Shown: piece by piece, positions 33,829 through 41,706 of the stretch
Layout: each line of letters opens with the position of its first letter
Position numbering within the stretch: the first letter of the stretch is position 1
Assembly (NCBI GenBank): GCA_050262775.1
Contig: JBLNEO010000116.1
Location: forward strand, 7,094 to 71,093
Direction of reading: 5' to 3'
Source: DATHTC01 sp050262775
Lineage (GTDB): Bacteria > Actinomycetota > Thermoleophilia > Gaiellales > Gaiellaceae
DNA: 64,000 bases
Position numbers and translations under genes: made by a program
The notes under the pieces: model-generated
Told to the model about the DNA's origin: nothing
Seen by the model: the letters and a program-made list of their open reading frames with translations, nothing else
The model's database searches: none

Positions 33829-34594
33829 GCTGCTCGTCTGGCCGGCGCTCGTCGCGTACTCGGAGGCGGCGGTGGCCTCGGCGGCCGAGGTGCGGCATCC
33901 CGGGCTCGCCGGGAGGCTCGCCGTCTGGGGCGTCCGCATCGGCTGGCTCGCGCAGACGGCGCTGCTCGCCGCCCAGGTGCAGGGGGCCGACGCGTTCCCG
34001 TGGTCGACCTGGGCAGGCGCGCTCAACCTCCTCTCGTGGCTCGTCGTCTCGGTCTACCTCGTGTGGGGCTGCCGCGCGTCGTTCCGTCTGCTCGGTCTCG
34101 CGGTGACGCCGCTTGCGGCGCTGCTGCTGGCGGTGGCGTGGGCCGGCGGCGGGACGGGCCCGGAGGGCGACCATCCGGGCGCCCTGCTCGTCCTCCACGT
34201 CGCGCTGATGCTCGCGGGCTTCGCCGCGTTCGTGCTCGCCGCCGGCCTCGCGGGTCTGTACCTGTGGCAGGAGCGACGCCTGAAGCGGCGCGAGCCGACC
34301 CTGCTCCGCCTCCGGATCCCGCCGCTCGAGACGCTCGACCGCCTCGAGTCGAGGACGCTCCTCGCGGGCCTCGGCGCGCTCACGCTCGGGATCCTCGTCG
34401 GCGCTGCGAGCTTCGCCGTGGACGGCGGCTCCTTCGATGCGGCGATGGCCGCCACGGTCGCGGCGTGGGCCGTCTACGCCGGCTACGTGCTGCTGCGCCT
34501 CCGCGGGCTCCACGGACGCCGTTCCGCCCTCTACGCCGTCTCGGCCGTCGCCGCGCTGCTCGTCGTCCTCCCCGTCACCCACTTCGCCGGATGA
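33821..34594 (+). CDS. HemX/CcsA-like cytochrome c assembly membrane protein
   Basis: A 257-residue protein with about eight helices (ALVAYSEAAVASAAEV ... LLSWLVVSVYLVWGCRASFRLLG ... LHVALMLAGFAAFVLAAGLAGLYLWQERRLKRR). It resembles the HemX branch of the CcsA superfamily, which in Gram-positives sits beside hemA and affects heme synthesis or cytochrome c assembly; the strong WWD heme motif is missing. Its ATG overlaps the ccmD-like gene, and hemA overlaps its stop by four bases. Confidence 0.75.
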   Translation: MAELLVWPALVAYSEAAVASAAEVRHPGLAGRLAVWGVRIGWLAQTALLAAQVQGADAFPWSTWAGALNLLSWLVVSVYLVWGCRASFRLLGLAVTPLAALLLAVAWAGGGTGPEGDHPGALLVLHVALMLAGFAAFVLAAGLAGLYLWQERRLKRREPTLLRLRIPPLETLDRLESRTLLAGLGALTLGILVGAASFAVDGGSFDAAMAATVAAWAVYAGYVLLRLRGLHGRRSALYAVSAVAALLVVLPVTHFAG

Positions 34595-35808
34595 GACTCG
34601 TGCTCGTGGGCACGTCGCACCACCAGGCCCCCGTGGAGCTGCGCGAGCGCGTCGCGCTCGACCGCGCGAACGCCGCGCGCGCCGCGTCGCAGCTCGCGGC
34701 GGGCGGTGCCGAGGCCGTCGTGCTCTCGACGTGCAACCGGACGGAGGCGTACGTCGCACACGAGGACGACGCGGCCGCCGAGGCGATCGCGGCGACGCTC
34801 TTTCCCGACCCCGAGCTGACGCCCGCGCTCTACCGGCTGCGCGACGAGGCCGCGGCGCTCCATCTGTTCCGCGTCGCCGCCGGCCTCGACTCGCTCGTCC
34901 CCGGCGAGGGCGAGATCCTGGGGCAGGTGCGCGCGGCGTACGAGATCGGCGCGCCCGGACCGCTCCTCGACCACCTGTTCCGGCAGGCGCTCCATGCAGG
35001 GAAGAAGGTGCGGACCCAGACGGCGATCGCCGAGAGCCCGGCCTCGGTCTCGGCCGCCGCCGCGTCGCTCGCGCAGTCCGTGTTCGGCGACCTCGCCGGA
35101 CGGCGGATCCTCCTCGTGGGCGCCGGGAAGGTCTCGGAGCTGGCCGCGCGGAACCTCAGCTCCCGCGGCGCCGACGTCGCGGTCGTCGCCAACCGGACGC
35201 AGGAGCGCGCCTCCGACCTGGCCGCGCGTCTCGGCGCCGAGGCGCTGCCGCTCGACCGGATCCGGGAGGAGCTGGGACGGGCGGACGTCGTCGTCGCGTC
35301 CACGAGCGCCCCGGGCCTCGTGATCCGGGCCGAGGACGTGCCGCCGCGCAGGGGGCGGCCGCTCCTGCTCGTCGACCTGGCGGTCCCGCGCGACCTCGAC
35401 CCCGCGATCCACGAGCTCGACGGGTGCTTCCTCTACGACATCGACGACCTCGAGGCGGTCGTCGCCGAGTCCCTCGCCTCGCGCCGCGGGGAGGCGGAGC
35501 GGGCCGAGCGGCTCGTCGCCGCCGAGGCGGACGCGTGGCGCGAGTGGCAGGCCTCGCTCGAGGTCGTCCCGGCGATCGCGTCGCTCAGGGCACGCGCCGA
35601 GGAGATCCGCCGCGCGGAGCTCGACCGCGTCTCGGCGCGGCTCTCCGACGAGGAGCGGCGTGCGCTCGAATCGGTCACCTCGCGGATGCTCGACAAGCTG
35701 CTCCACCTGCCGACCGTGCGGATGAAGCAGGCGGCGGTGACAGCCGACGGGGTCGTCTATGCTGACGCGGTGCGCCACCTGTTCGGCCTCGGGGAGGACC
35801 AGCGCTGA
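34591..35808 (+). CDS. hemA: Glutamyl-tRNA reductase
   Basis: First committed step of C5 tetrapyrrole synthesis: glutamyl-tRNA to glutamate-1-semialdehyde. The 405 residues have LVGTSHHQAPVELRERVA, the nucleophile Cys48 in VLSTCNRTEAY, GLDSLVPGEGEILGQVRAAYE, and an NADPH domain with ILLVGAGKVSELAARNL, plus a C-terminal dimerisation helix region. ATG 34591 overlaps the HemX-like stop. Joined to ccm genes, it links heme supply with cytochrome c assembly. A 123-base gap follows before hemC with no feature I can support. Confidence 0.96.
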   Translation: MRLVLVGTSHHQAPVELRERVALDRANAARAASQLAAGGAEAVVLSTCNRTEAYVAHEDDAAAEAIAATLFPDPELTPALYRLRDEAAALHLFRVAAGLDSLVPGEGEILGQVRAAYEIGAPGPLLDHLFRQALHAGKKVRTQTAIAESPASVSAAAASLAQSVFGDLAGRRILLVGAGKVSELAARNLSSRGADVAVVANRTQERASDLAARLGAEALPLDRIREELGRADVVVASTSAPGLVIRAEDVPPRRGRPLLLVDLAVPRDLDPAIHELDGCFLYDIDDLEAVVAESLASRRGEAERAERLVAAEADAWREWQASLEVVPAIASLRARAEEIRRAELDRVSARLSDEERRALESVTSRMLDKLLHLPTVRMKQAAVTADGVVYADAVRHLFGLGEDQR

Positions 35809-35931
35809 CGGCCCTCCGCTCGCTGACGGGGCGCCCGCTCCCGGTGCAGGCCCCGACGGCGTTCGTGCGTGTCCGCCCCCGCGAGACGCGGAGCTGCGGG
35901 TTGACGAAGCCGCGTCATCTGCGCTGCGGCG

Positions 35932-36756
35932 ATGCTGGTTCGCGTCGGCACGCGCGGTAGCCGGCTCGCGCTCACCCAGGCCGAGCAGGCGGTCGAGCCG
36001 CTCCGCCGGCCCGGGATCGAGATCGCGCTCGTGCCGATGACGACGGCCGGCGACCGCGACCGGACGAAGCCGTTCGGCGAGATCGGCGACCGCGGCGTCT
36101 TCGTCAAGGAGATCGAGGAGGCGCTCCTGGCCGGCCGGATCGACGTCGCCGTCCATTCCGCCAAGGACATGACCTCGAGCGCGACCGACGGCCTCGCCGT
36201 CGGCGCCTACCCCGTGCGCGAGGATCCGCGCGACGCGCTCTGCGGCGCGGACGCGGTCCGCCCGGGGATGCGGATCGGCACGGCGTCGGTCCGCCGCCGC
36301 GCGCAGCTCCTCGCCTTCGAGCCCACGCTCTCGATCGAGCCGCTACGGGGCAACGTCGACACGCGCCTGCGCAAGCGGGGCGAGCGCGGGCTGGATGCGA
36401 TCGTGCTCGCGGCGGCCGGGCTCGAGCGGCTCGGCCTCGCCCGCGAGATCGGGCACCGGTTCGACCCGGAGGAGCTCCTCCCGGAGGCGGGGCAGGGCGC
36501 GCTCGCGCTGCAGGTGCGCGCGGGCGACGAGCACCTCGTCGAGGCCGTGGACGACGCGGAGACGCGGCGCCGCGTCGAGGCGGAGCGCGCCTGCGTGGCG
36601 CGGATCGGCGGCGGGTGTCTCGCTCCCGTGGCGGCCCACCACGACGGCCTGGCGCTGACCGCGCTCGTCGCCGACGAGGACGGCCGCTGGATCGAGCGGC
36701 GCACCGGCGACGACCCGGATGCGGTCGCCGCCGAGCTCGCCCCGTTCCTCGCGTGA
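35932..36756 (+). CDS. hemC: Porphobilinogen deaminase (hydroxymethylbilane synthase)
   Basis: Polymerises four porphobilinogen units. The 274 residues (a little shorter than E. coli HemC) show RVGTRGSRLALTQAEQ, FVKEIEEALLAGRIDVAVHSAKDM, GTASVRRRAQL, PLRGNVDTRLRK and the dipyrromethane-bearing Cys229 in RIGGGCLAPVAAH. Starts at ATG 35932. hemD overlaps its stop by four bases. Confidence 0.96.
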   Translation: MLVRVGTRGSRLALTQAEQAVEPLRRPGIEIALVPMTTAGDRDRTKPFGEIGDRGVFVKEIEEALLAGRIDVAVHSAKDMTSSATDGLAVGAYPVREDPRDALCGADAVRPGMRIGTASVRRRAQLLAFEPTLSIEPLRGNVDTRLRKRGERGLDAIVLAAAGLERLGLAREIGHRFDPEELLPEAGQGALALQVRAGDEHLVEAVDDAETRRRVEAERACVARIGGGCLAPVAAHHDGLALTALVADEDGRWIERRTGDDPDAVAAELAPFLA

Positions 36757-37388
36757 AGGTGGTCGTCACACGCCCGCGGAGGCGGGCCGACGAGCTCGTC
36801 GAGCGGCTCGAGGCACTCGGGCACGAGGTCGTGGTGTGCCCGCTGATCGAGACGCAGCCGCTCGGCGACGACCCGATCGACGTCGCCGGCTACGACTGGG
36901 TGGTGGTCACGAGCCGGACCGGCGCCGAGGAGCTGCGGCGGCGGATGCGCGGCTCGCCGGCGCGCGTGGCGGCGATCGGGACCGCGACGGCGGACGCGCT
37001 CGGCGGCGCCGACCTCGTCCCCCGCGTGTCGACGCAGGAAGGCCTGCTCGCGGAGCTGCCGCGGCCGGCGGGGCGGGTGCTCTTCGCCGGAGCCGAGGAG
37101 GCGCGACCGCTGCTCGCCGAGGCGCTCGGCGCCGACGTCGTCCCGCTCTACCGCACGCGCCGCCTCACCCCCGAGGCGTTCCCGCGCGACGCCGAGGTCG
37201 TCCTGCTCGCCTCCGCGTCGGCCGCCGAGGCCTACGGGGCGCTCGCGCGCGCGGCGCCGGCGATCTCGATCGGCCCGCAGACGACCGCCGCGGCGACCGC
37301 GGCAGGCGTCAGAATCGTCGCCGAGGCAACGACCCACGACGTCGCCGGCCTCGTCGACGCGCTCACCCGATGGTCATCACCTTCCTGA
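36753..37388 (+). CDS. hemD: Uroporphyrinogen-III synthase
   Basis: Cyclises and inverts ring D of hydroxymethylbilane. The 211-residue protein is shorter than typical (about 250) but has the two-lobed pattern: VVVTRPRRRADELVERLEALGHEVVVCPLIE, VVVTSRTGAEEL, VAAIGTATADAL and SIGPQTTAAATAAGVRIVAEATTHDVAGLVDAL near the end. HemD is poorly conserved; the context after hemC is decisive. It overlaps the next gene by 19 bases. Confidence 0.9.
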   Translation: MKVVVTRPRRRADELVERLEALGHEVVVCPLIETQPLGDDPIDVAGYDWVVVTSRTGAEELRRRMRGSPARVAAIGTATADALGGADLVPRVSTQEGLLAELPRPAGRVLFAGAEEARPLLAEALGADVVPLYRTRRLTPEAFPRDAEVVLLASASAAEAYGALARAAPAISIGPQTTAAATAAGVRIVAEATTHDVAGLVDALTRWSSPS

Positions 37389-38176
37389 CCGACTTCGGCC
37401 TCTCCGACGACTTCGTCGGGGTCTGCCACGGCGTGATGAAGCGCATCGCGCCCGACGCGCACGTGATCGACATCACCCACGGGATCCCGCCGCAGGCCGT
37501 GCTCCAGGGCGCGCTCGTGCTCGCGAACACCGTCCCCTACATGCCCGAGGGCGTGCACCTCGCCGTCGTCGACCCCGGCGTCGGCGGCTCGCGGCGGCCG
37601 CTCGCGCTGCGCGACGCGGCCGGCCGGCTCTACGTCGGGCCCGACAACGGGCTGCTGATCCCCGCCGCGCTCCGGAACGGCGGCGTCGCGGAGGCGCGCG
37701 AGCTCGCGAACCCGGACTACGCGCTCCCCTCCGTCTCGCGGACGTTCCACGGCCGTGACCTCTTCTCGCCCGCGGCCGCGCACCTCGCGAACGGCGTCGA
37801 GCTCGCGAAGCTCGGGCCGCCGCTCGACCCGGACGCGCTCGTCCGCCTCGACCTCCCCGAGCCGACCGTCGGCGAGGCGCGCATGCGCGCGACGGTGCTC
37901 TACATCGACACGTTCGGGAACGTCCAGCTCAACCTCACGCGCGAGCACCTCGAGCGGATCGGCGTCCTCCCCGGGACGACCGTCGAGCTCGCGAGCGGCC
38001 CCGACCGCTTCTACGCCGTGGCCGCGCGGACGTTCGCGGACGCGCGCCCGGGCGACCTGCTCCTGTACGAGGACAGCTACCGCAACATCGCGCTCGCGAT
38101 CAACCGCGGGAGCGCCGCCGCGATCCTCAACGCCGCGCCCGGCCGCGAGCTCCTGATCAGGGTCGACCGCGACTGA
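37370..38176 (+). CDS. SAM hydroxide adenosyltransferase (DUF62 family)
   Basis: Hydrolyses S-adenosylmethionine to adenosine and methionine using hydroxide; related to fluorinases. The 268 residues start ITFLTDFGLSDDFVGVCHGVM and have DITHGIPPQAV, VVDPGVGGSRRPLA, VGPDNGLL and SRTFHGRDLFSPAAAHLA, with the DxxxDxxHG-type and FHGRDxFxPxAA motifs. ATG 37370 lies inside the end of hemD. Its presence after hemD may be coincidental or tied to SAM turnover. A bidirectional terminator follows. Confidence 0.9.
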   Translation: MVITFLTDFGLSDDFVGVCHGVMKRIAPDAHVIDITHGIPPQAVLQGALVLANTVPYMPEGVHLAVVDPGVGGSRRPLALRDAAGRLYVGPDNGLLIPAALRNGGVAEARELANPDYALPSVSRTFHGRDLFSPAAAHLANGVELAKLGPPLDPDALVRLDLPEPTVGEARMRATVLYIDTFGNVQLNLTREHLERIGVLPGTTVELASGPDRFYAVAARTFADARPGDLLLYEDSYRNIALAINRGSAAAILNAAPGRELLIRVDRD

Positions 38177-38249
38177 GCACGAAACGAGGGACGTCCGTGC
38201 CGGTCGACCGCGCGCGAACGTCCCTGTGCGTCCGGATCCTATGCGCGAC

Positions 38250-38280
38250 GGCCCCGGGCGACAACCCGCCGCCCGGGGCC
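38250..38280. terminator. Strong hairpin between convergent genes
   Basis: Perfect ten-base repeat GGCCCCGGGC/GCCCGGGGCC around an 11-base loop, between the SAM hydrolase gene and the convergent purine permease gene. A weaker repeat AGGGACGT/ACGTCCCT lies just before it (38187-38194 and 38218-38225). It can act in both directions. Confidence 0.75.
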
Positions 38281-38287
38281 GGGTGCC

Positions 38288-39778
38288 CTAGATCCAGCTG
38301 AGGTTGTCCTGCATGAGCGGCACGAGGAAGTACAGGGCGAACGCGCCCGCCGCGAGCCACATGAACGGGTTCACCTCGCGCGCCTTCCCCTGCGCGGCGC
38401 GCACGACGACGTACGCGATGAACCCGAAGCCGATGCCGTTCGTGATCGAGTACGTGAACGGCATCAGCATGATGATCAGCGCCGCCGGCAACCCGATCTC
38501 GAGCCGCGAGAAGTCGATCCCCGCGAGGCGGCGCTGCGCGGCCTCGGCCGCGGTCGCGGGTTGGTGCGTCACCTCGGCCGCCTCGCCCTCCTCCTCGGTG
38601 AGCACCGAGACCATGAGGAAGCCGACGATCACGAGCGCGGCGGCCGTCGCCTGCGGCGGCACCATGCCGATGATCGGCGCGAAGAACATGAACGGGAGGA
38701 AGAGGAAGCCGCACACGACGGCGACCCATCCGGTGCGCCCGCCCGCGCTGACGCCGGCGCCCGACTCGATGTAGGTCGTCGCCGACGAGGTCGACGACGC
38801 GCCGCCGGCGATCGCCGCGAGCGAGTCGACGAGCAGGGGCTTCTTCACCTCGGGCATCTCGCCCTGCGCGTTCACGTACCCGGCCTGGCGGCCGACCCCG
38901 ACGAGCGTCCCCATCGTGTCGAAGAAGTCCGCCATGAAGAGGGTGAACACCCAGACGATCGCCGAGACGACGGCGAGCTCCGTGAACGCGTCGAAGTTGA
39001 AGTTCCCGAGGAGGGTCAGGTCGGGGTTCTCGTACACGTCGCCCGGCCAGGACGCTCCGGCGGTGAACCCGGCGTCGTTGCCCGAGGCCTCGTTGATCAC
39101 GACGGCCGCGATCGTCGCGAGGATGATCCCGGCGACGAGGTCGCCCCGGAACCCGCGCGCACGGAGGACGATCGTCACGACGAGCCCGAAGATCGCGACC
39201 GCGATCGGCCACGTGGTGAGATGCCCGAGGGTCACGGGCGTCCCCTCGCCGCGGACGACGATGCCGGCCTGGTTGAGCCCGATGAACGCGATGAAGAGGC
39301 CGATGCCGATGGCGATCGCCTTCTTCAGCTCGAGCGGGATCGCGTTGAAGATCTTCTCGCGCCAGCCGGTGAGGACGAGCGCGGTGACGGCGATGCCCTC
39401 GAGCACGATCAGCCCCATCGCGGCCGGGAACGACAGCCCCTCGCCGACGACGAGCCCGAACGCGACGACGGCGTTCAGGCCGAGGCCGGGCGCGATCGCA
39501 TACGCCATGTTGGTGTAGAGGCCCATCAGCATCGTCATCACGCCCGCGACGAGGCACGTGACGGCGAGCACCTGGTCGAACGGCAGGCCCCGGCTCGCGA
39601 GATCGGGGATCCCCGCGAAGCTGAGGATCTGCGGGTTCACGAAGATGATGTACGACATCACGATGAACGTCGTGAGGCCGGCCATCGTGTCGCGCCCGAG
39701 CGTGGTGCCGTGCTCGGCGAAGCGGAAGTAGCGCTCGAGGAACGTCCCGCGCCTCAGCGTCCCGGCCATCTCGGCCAT
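38288..39778 (-). CDS. NCS2-family purine permease (AzgA-like)
   Basis: Proton-coupled nucleobase transporter of 496 residues and about 12-14 helices, of the adenine/guanine/hypoxanthine branch. Signatures are AGLTTFIVMSYIIFVNPQIL, MGLYTNMAYAIAPGLGLNAVVAF, MADFFDTMGTLVGVGRQAG and SSTSSATTYIESGAGVSAGGRTG, containing conserved Asp, Glu and Ser-rich substrate-site residues. ATG start with GGGAGGGAG five bases upstream. It stands alone; the 115 bases before it show the ribosome site and a TACGTT hexamer on the minus strand, but no purine riboswitch. Confidence 0.92.
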   Translation of the reverse strand: MAEMAGTLRRGTFLERYFRFAEHGTTLGRDTMAGLTTFIVMSYIIFVNPQILSFAGIPDLASRGLPFDQVLAVTCLVAGVMTMLMGLYTNMAYAIAPGLGLNAVVAFGLVVGEGLSFPAAMGLIVLEGIAVTALVLTGWREKIFNAIPLELKKAIAIGIGLFIAFIGLNQAGIVVRGEGTPVTLGHLTTWPIAVAIFGLVVTIVLRARGFRGDLVAGIILATIAAVVINEASGNDAGFTAGASWPGDVYENPDLTLLGNFNFDAFTELAVVSAIVWVFTLFMADFFDTMGTLVGVGRQAGYVNAQGEMPEVKKPLLVDSLAAIAGGASSTSSATTYIESGAGVSAGGRTGWVAVVCGFLFLPFMFFAPIIGMVPPQATAAALVIVGFLMVSVLTEEEGEAAEVTHQPATAAEAAQRRLAGIDFSRLEIGLPAALIIMLMPFTYSITNGIGFGFIAYVVVRAAQGKAREVNPFMWLAAGAFALYFLVPLMQDNLSWI

Positions 39779-39893
39779 CTGCTCCCTCCCGGTCGAACGT
39801 CGGAAACGGAGGCCCGAACGTAAGGCGCGCGCCGGTCGGAGCGGCAGGCGTCGCGGGTGCGAACGCTGCGCTCGTTGCGACGACGAGAGGAGG

Positions 39894-39966
39894 TGGCGAG
39901 GGCCGGACTCGAACCGGCGACACCCCGGTTTTCAGCCGAGTGCTCTACCAGCTGAGCTACCTCGCC
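39894..39966 (-). tRNA. tRNA-Phe (anticodon GAA)
   Basis: Minus-strand cloverleaf of 73 bases: acceptor GGCGAGG/CCTCGCC, D-arm GCTC...GAGC, anticodon loop CTGAAAA (GAA) on a stem CTCGG/CCGGG, and T-arm GCCGG TTCGAGT CCGGC. Discriminator A. The 3' flank encodes CC then T, so CCA is incomplete. Confidence 0.94.
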
Positions 39967-40014
39967 ACGGGAGAGGGAGTGTAGCCGCGGCCGCCCGTGC
40001 CGGAGCCGATCGTC

Positions 40015-40020
40015 TAGCCT
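40015..40020 (+). promoter_or_regulatory. Putative -10 of a leaderless arginase transcript
   Basis: TAGCCT, seven bases before the GTG at 40028; no ribosome binding site is seen. Confidence 0.45.
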
Positions 40021-40027
40021 CTCGGCC

Positions 40028-40933
40028 GTGTCCGGGCAGCGCGGTTCCGTTGCGGTCATCGGCGCTGCGCTCGACCTGGGGCAGGCGCGCCGTGGCGTCG
40101 ACATGGGGCCGTCGGCGATCCGGTACGCCGGCCTCGAGGAGCGGCTGCGCGAGCTCGGCTACGAGGTGCTCGACCACGGCAACGTGCCGGCGCCGGTCGT
40201 CGAGTCGGTCGAGCTCCGCGACCGCGAGGCGCGCTACCTCCCCGAGGTGAAGGCGACGTGCGAGCGGATCGCGCTCCTCGTCGACGACGCCGTGCGCGGC
40301 GGGTCGATCCCGCTCGTCCTCGGCGGCGACCATTCGGTCGGCCTCGGGACGCTCGGGGGGATGTGGCGCGTGCACGGGCCGGGCGGGGTGCTCTGGATCG
40401 ACGCGCACGGCGACCTCAACACGCCGCAGACCTCCCCGAGCGGGAACGTGCACGGGATGGTGCTCGCGGCGGCCCTCGGCCTCGGCGACGGCGCGTTCGC
40501 GACGGGCACGTGGGCGCTGCCGCTCGTCGATCCCGGCCGGGTCGCGCTCGTCGGCGTCCGCTCGCTCGACGACGGGGAGCGTGCGCGGCTGCGCGAGCTC
40601 GACGCGCGGGTCTTCACGATGAGCGAGATCGACCGCATGGGGCTCGAGCGCTGCATCCGCGAGGCGCTCGCGCACGTCGCCGGCCCCGGCTTCGTGCACG
40701 TGTCGCTCGACATGGACGTCGTCGACCCCGCCTACGCGCCCGGGGTCGGGACGCCCGTGCGCGGCGGGTTGTCCTACCGCGAGGCGCACCTCGCGATGGA
40801 GCTCGTGGCGGAGTCGGGGCTCGCGGGGTCGATCGAGGTCGTCGAGGTGAACCCGATCCTCGACCGCGGGAACGAGACGGCGTCCCTCGCCGTCGAGCTC
40901 GTGGCCTCGGCGCTCGGGGCGACGATCCTTTAG
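40028..40933 (+). CDS. rocF: Arginase
   Basis: Mn-dependent ureohydrolase, arginine to ornithine and urea. The 301 residues start VAVIGAALDLGQARRGVDMGPSAIR, the arginase opening (agmatinases differ), and carry GGDHSVGLGT (about 99-108), WIDAHGDLNTPQTSPSGNVHGM and VHVSLDMDVVDPAYAPGVGTPVRGG with the metal-binding His and Asp residues. Starts at GTG. Its stop overlaps the stop of the convergent hydrolase gene (TTAG). Related amidinohydrolase specificity cannot be fully excluded. Confidence 0.92.
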   Translation: MSGQRGSVAVIGAALDLGQARRGVDMGPSAIRYAGLEERLRELGYEVLDHGNVPAPVVESVELRDREARYLPEVKATCERIALLVDDAVRGGSIPLVLGGDHSVGLGTLGGMWRVHGPGGVLWIDAHGDLNTPQTSPSGNVHGMVLAAALGLGDGAFATGTWALPLVDPGRVALVGVRSLDDGERARLRELDARVFTMSEIDRMGLERCIREALAHVAGPGFVHVSLDMDVVDPAYAPGVGTPVRGGLSYREAHLAMELVAESGLAGSIEVVEVNPILDRGNETASLAVELVASALGATIL

Positions 40934-41706
40934 CCGAGGAAGCGGTCGACGGCATCGCCGGTCTCCCGGAGCGCGTCCCACATCACGATGTGTCCGCCGG
41001 GGACCGTCGCGACCTCGAGCTCGTCGATCCCCTCGCGCAGCACCTCGACCACGACGTCGGGGACGACGTCCGAGTCGGCGCCGTGGACGACGAGCGTCGG
41101 CACCTGCACCGTCTCGAACGGCGGCGGCGGCTTCGCCATCTCGCCGAACGCCGCGACGACGGATGCCTGGCAGTAGCGGTAGCGCCAGCGGCCGTCGTCG
41201 CCCTCCGCGAGGTGGACGTCGACCTCCTCCTGGACGAGTTCGTGCGGCGTCGACCGCAGGCGGCTCTCGCCGAAGCGGCGCTCGAGCGCCTCCGCGGGGG
41301 ACGCGTACGAGCGGTCGCGGCGCTCGCTCTCCGCGCGCTCGAGCGCGACGTGCGGCGGCACCCACACCGCGGGATCGAGGAGCACCGCGCGCCGCACGAG
41401 CTCGGGGCGGTCGGCGACGAGCTCGAGCACGAGCCGGCCGCCGAAGCTGTGGCCGACCCAGTCGGCGCCGTCGACTCCGAGCGCCCGCGTCGTCTCGTGG
41501 AGGTCGTCGAGGTGCGTCTCGAGGTCCCACGGCGGCTCCCACGTCGAGGCGCCGTGGCCGCGGAGGTCGAGCGCGATCACGCGGTAGCGGCCGGAGAGGC
41601 GCGTCGCCAGCCGGCGGAACCGGTGCCCGCCGGCGTTGACGCCGTGGAGGCAGACGACCGCCGGCGCCTCGGGGTCGCCCCATTCGACGTGGTGGAGGAC
41701 GGCTAC
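40930..41706 (-). CDS. Alpha/beta hydrolase
   Basis: Serine hydrolase of about 258 residues, substrate unknown. Oxyanion region VVCLHGVNAGGHRFR (about 18-32), DLRGHGAS, nucleophile Ser in GHSFGGRLV, Asp in VVHGADSDVV and His in PGGHIVMWD. No ATG, GTG or TTG lies in frame near the start. The best reading begins at GTA (41706), inside a GTAG overlap with the rarA stop, eight bases after GAGGAG; this would give AVLHHVEWGD after the initiator. It is co-directional with rarA. Identity is firm, start unusual. Confidence 0.85.
   Translation of the reverse strand, partial: VAVLHHVEWGDPEAPAVVCLHGVNAGGHRFRRLATRLSGRYRVIALDLRGHGASTWEPPWDLETHLDDLHETTRALGVDGADWVGHSFGGRLVLELVADRPELVRRAVLLDPAVWVPPHVALERAESERRDRSYASPAEALERRFGESRLRSTPHELVQEEVDVHLAEGDDGRWRYRYCQASVVAAFGEMAKPPPPFETVQVPTLVVHGADSDVVPDVVVEVLREGIDELEVATVPGGHIVMWDALRETGDAVDRFLG

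Noticed and set aside
35901..35906. TTGACG as a -35 for hemC
   Set aside because: No acceptable -10 hexamer lies 16-19 bases downstream.
38161..38211. Eleven-base direct repeat GGTCGACCGCG (38161-38171 and 38201-38211)
   Set aside because: The first copy is coding sequence at the end of the SAM hydrolase; a single short repeat is not evidence of duplication or an attachment site.
39779..39893. Purine riboswitch before the purine permease
   Set aside because: No conserved purine-aptamer stems or loop pairs are visible on the minus strand; only a ribosome site and a weak -10.
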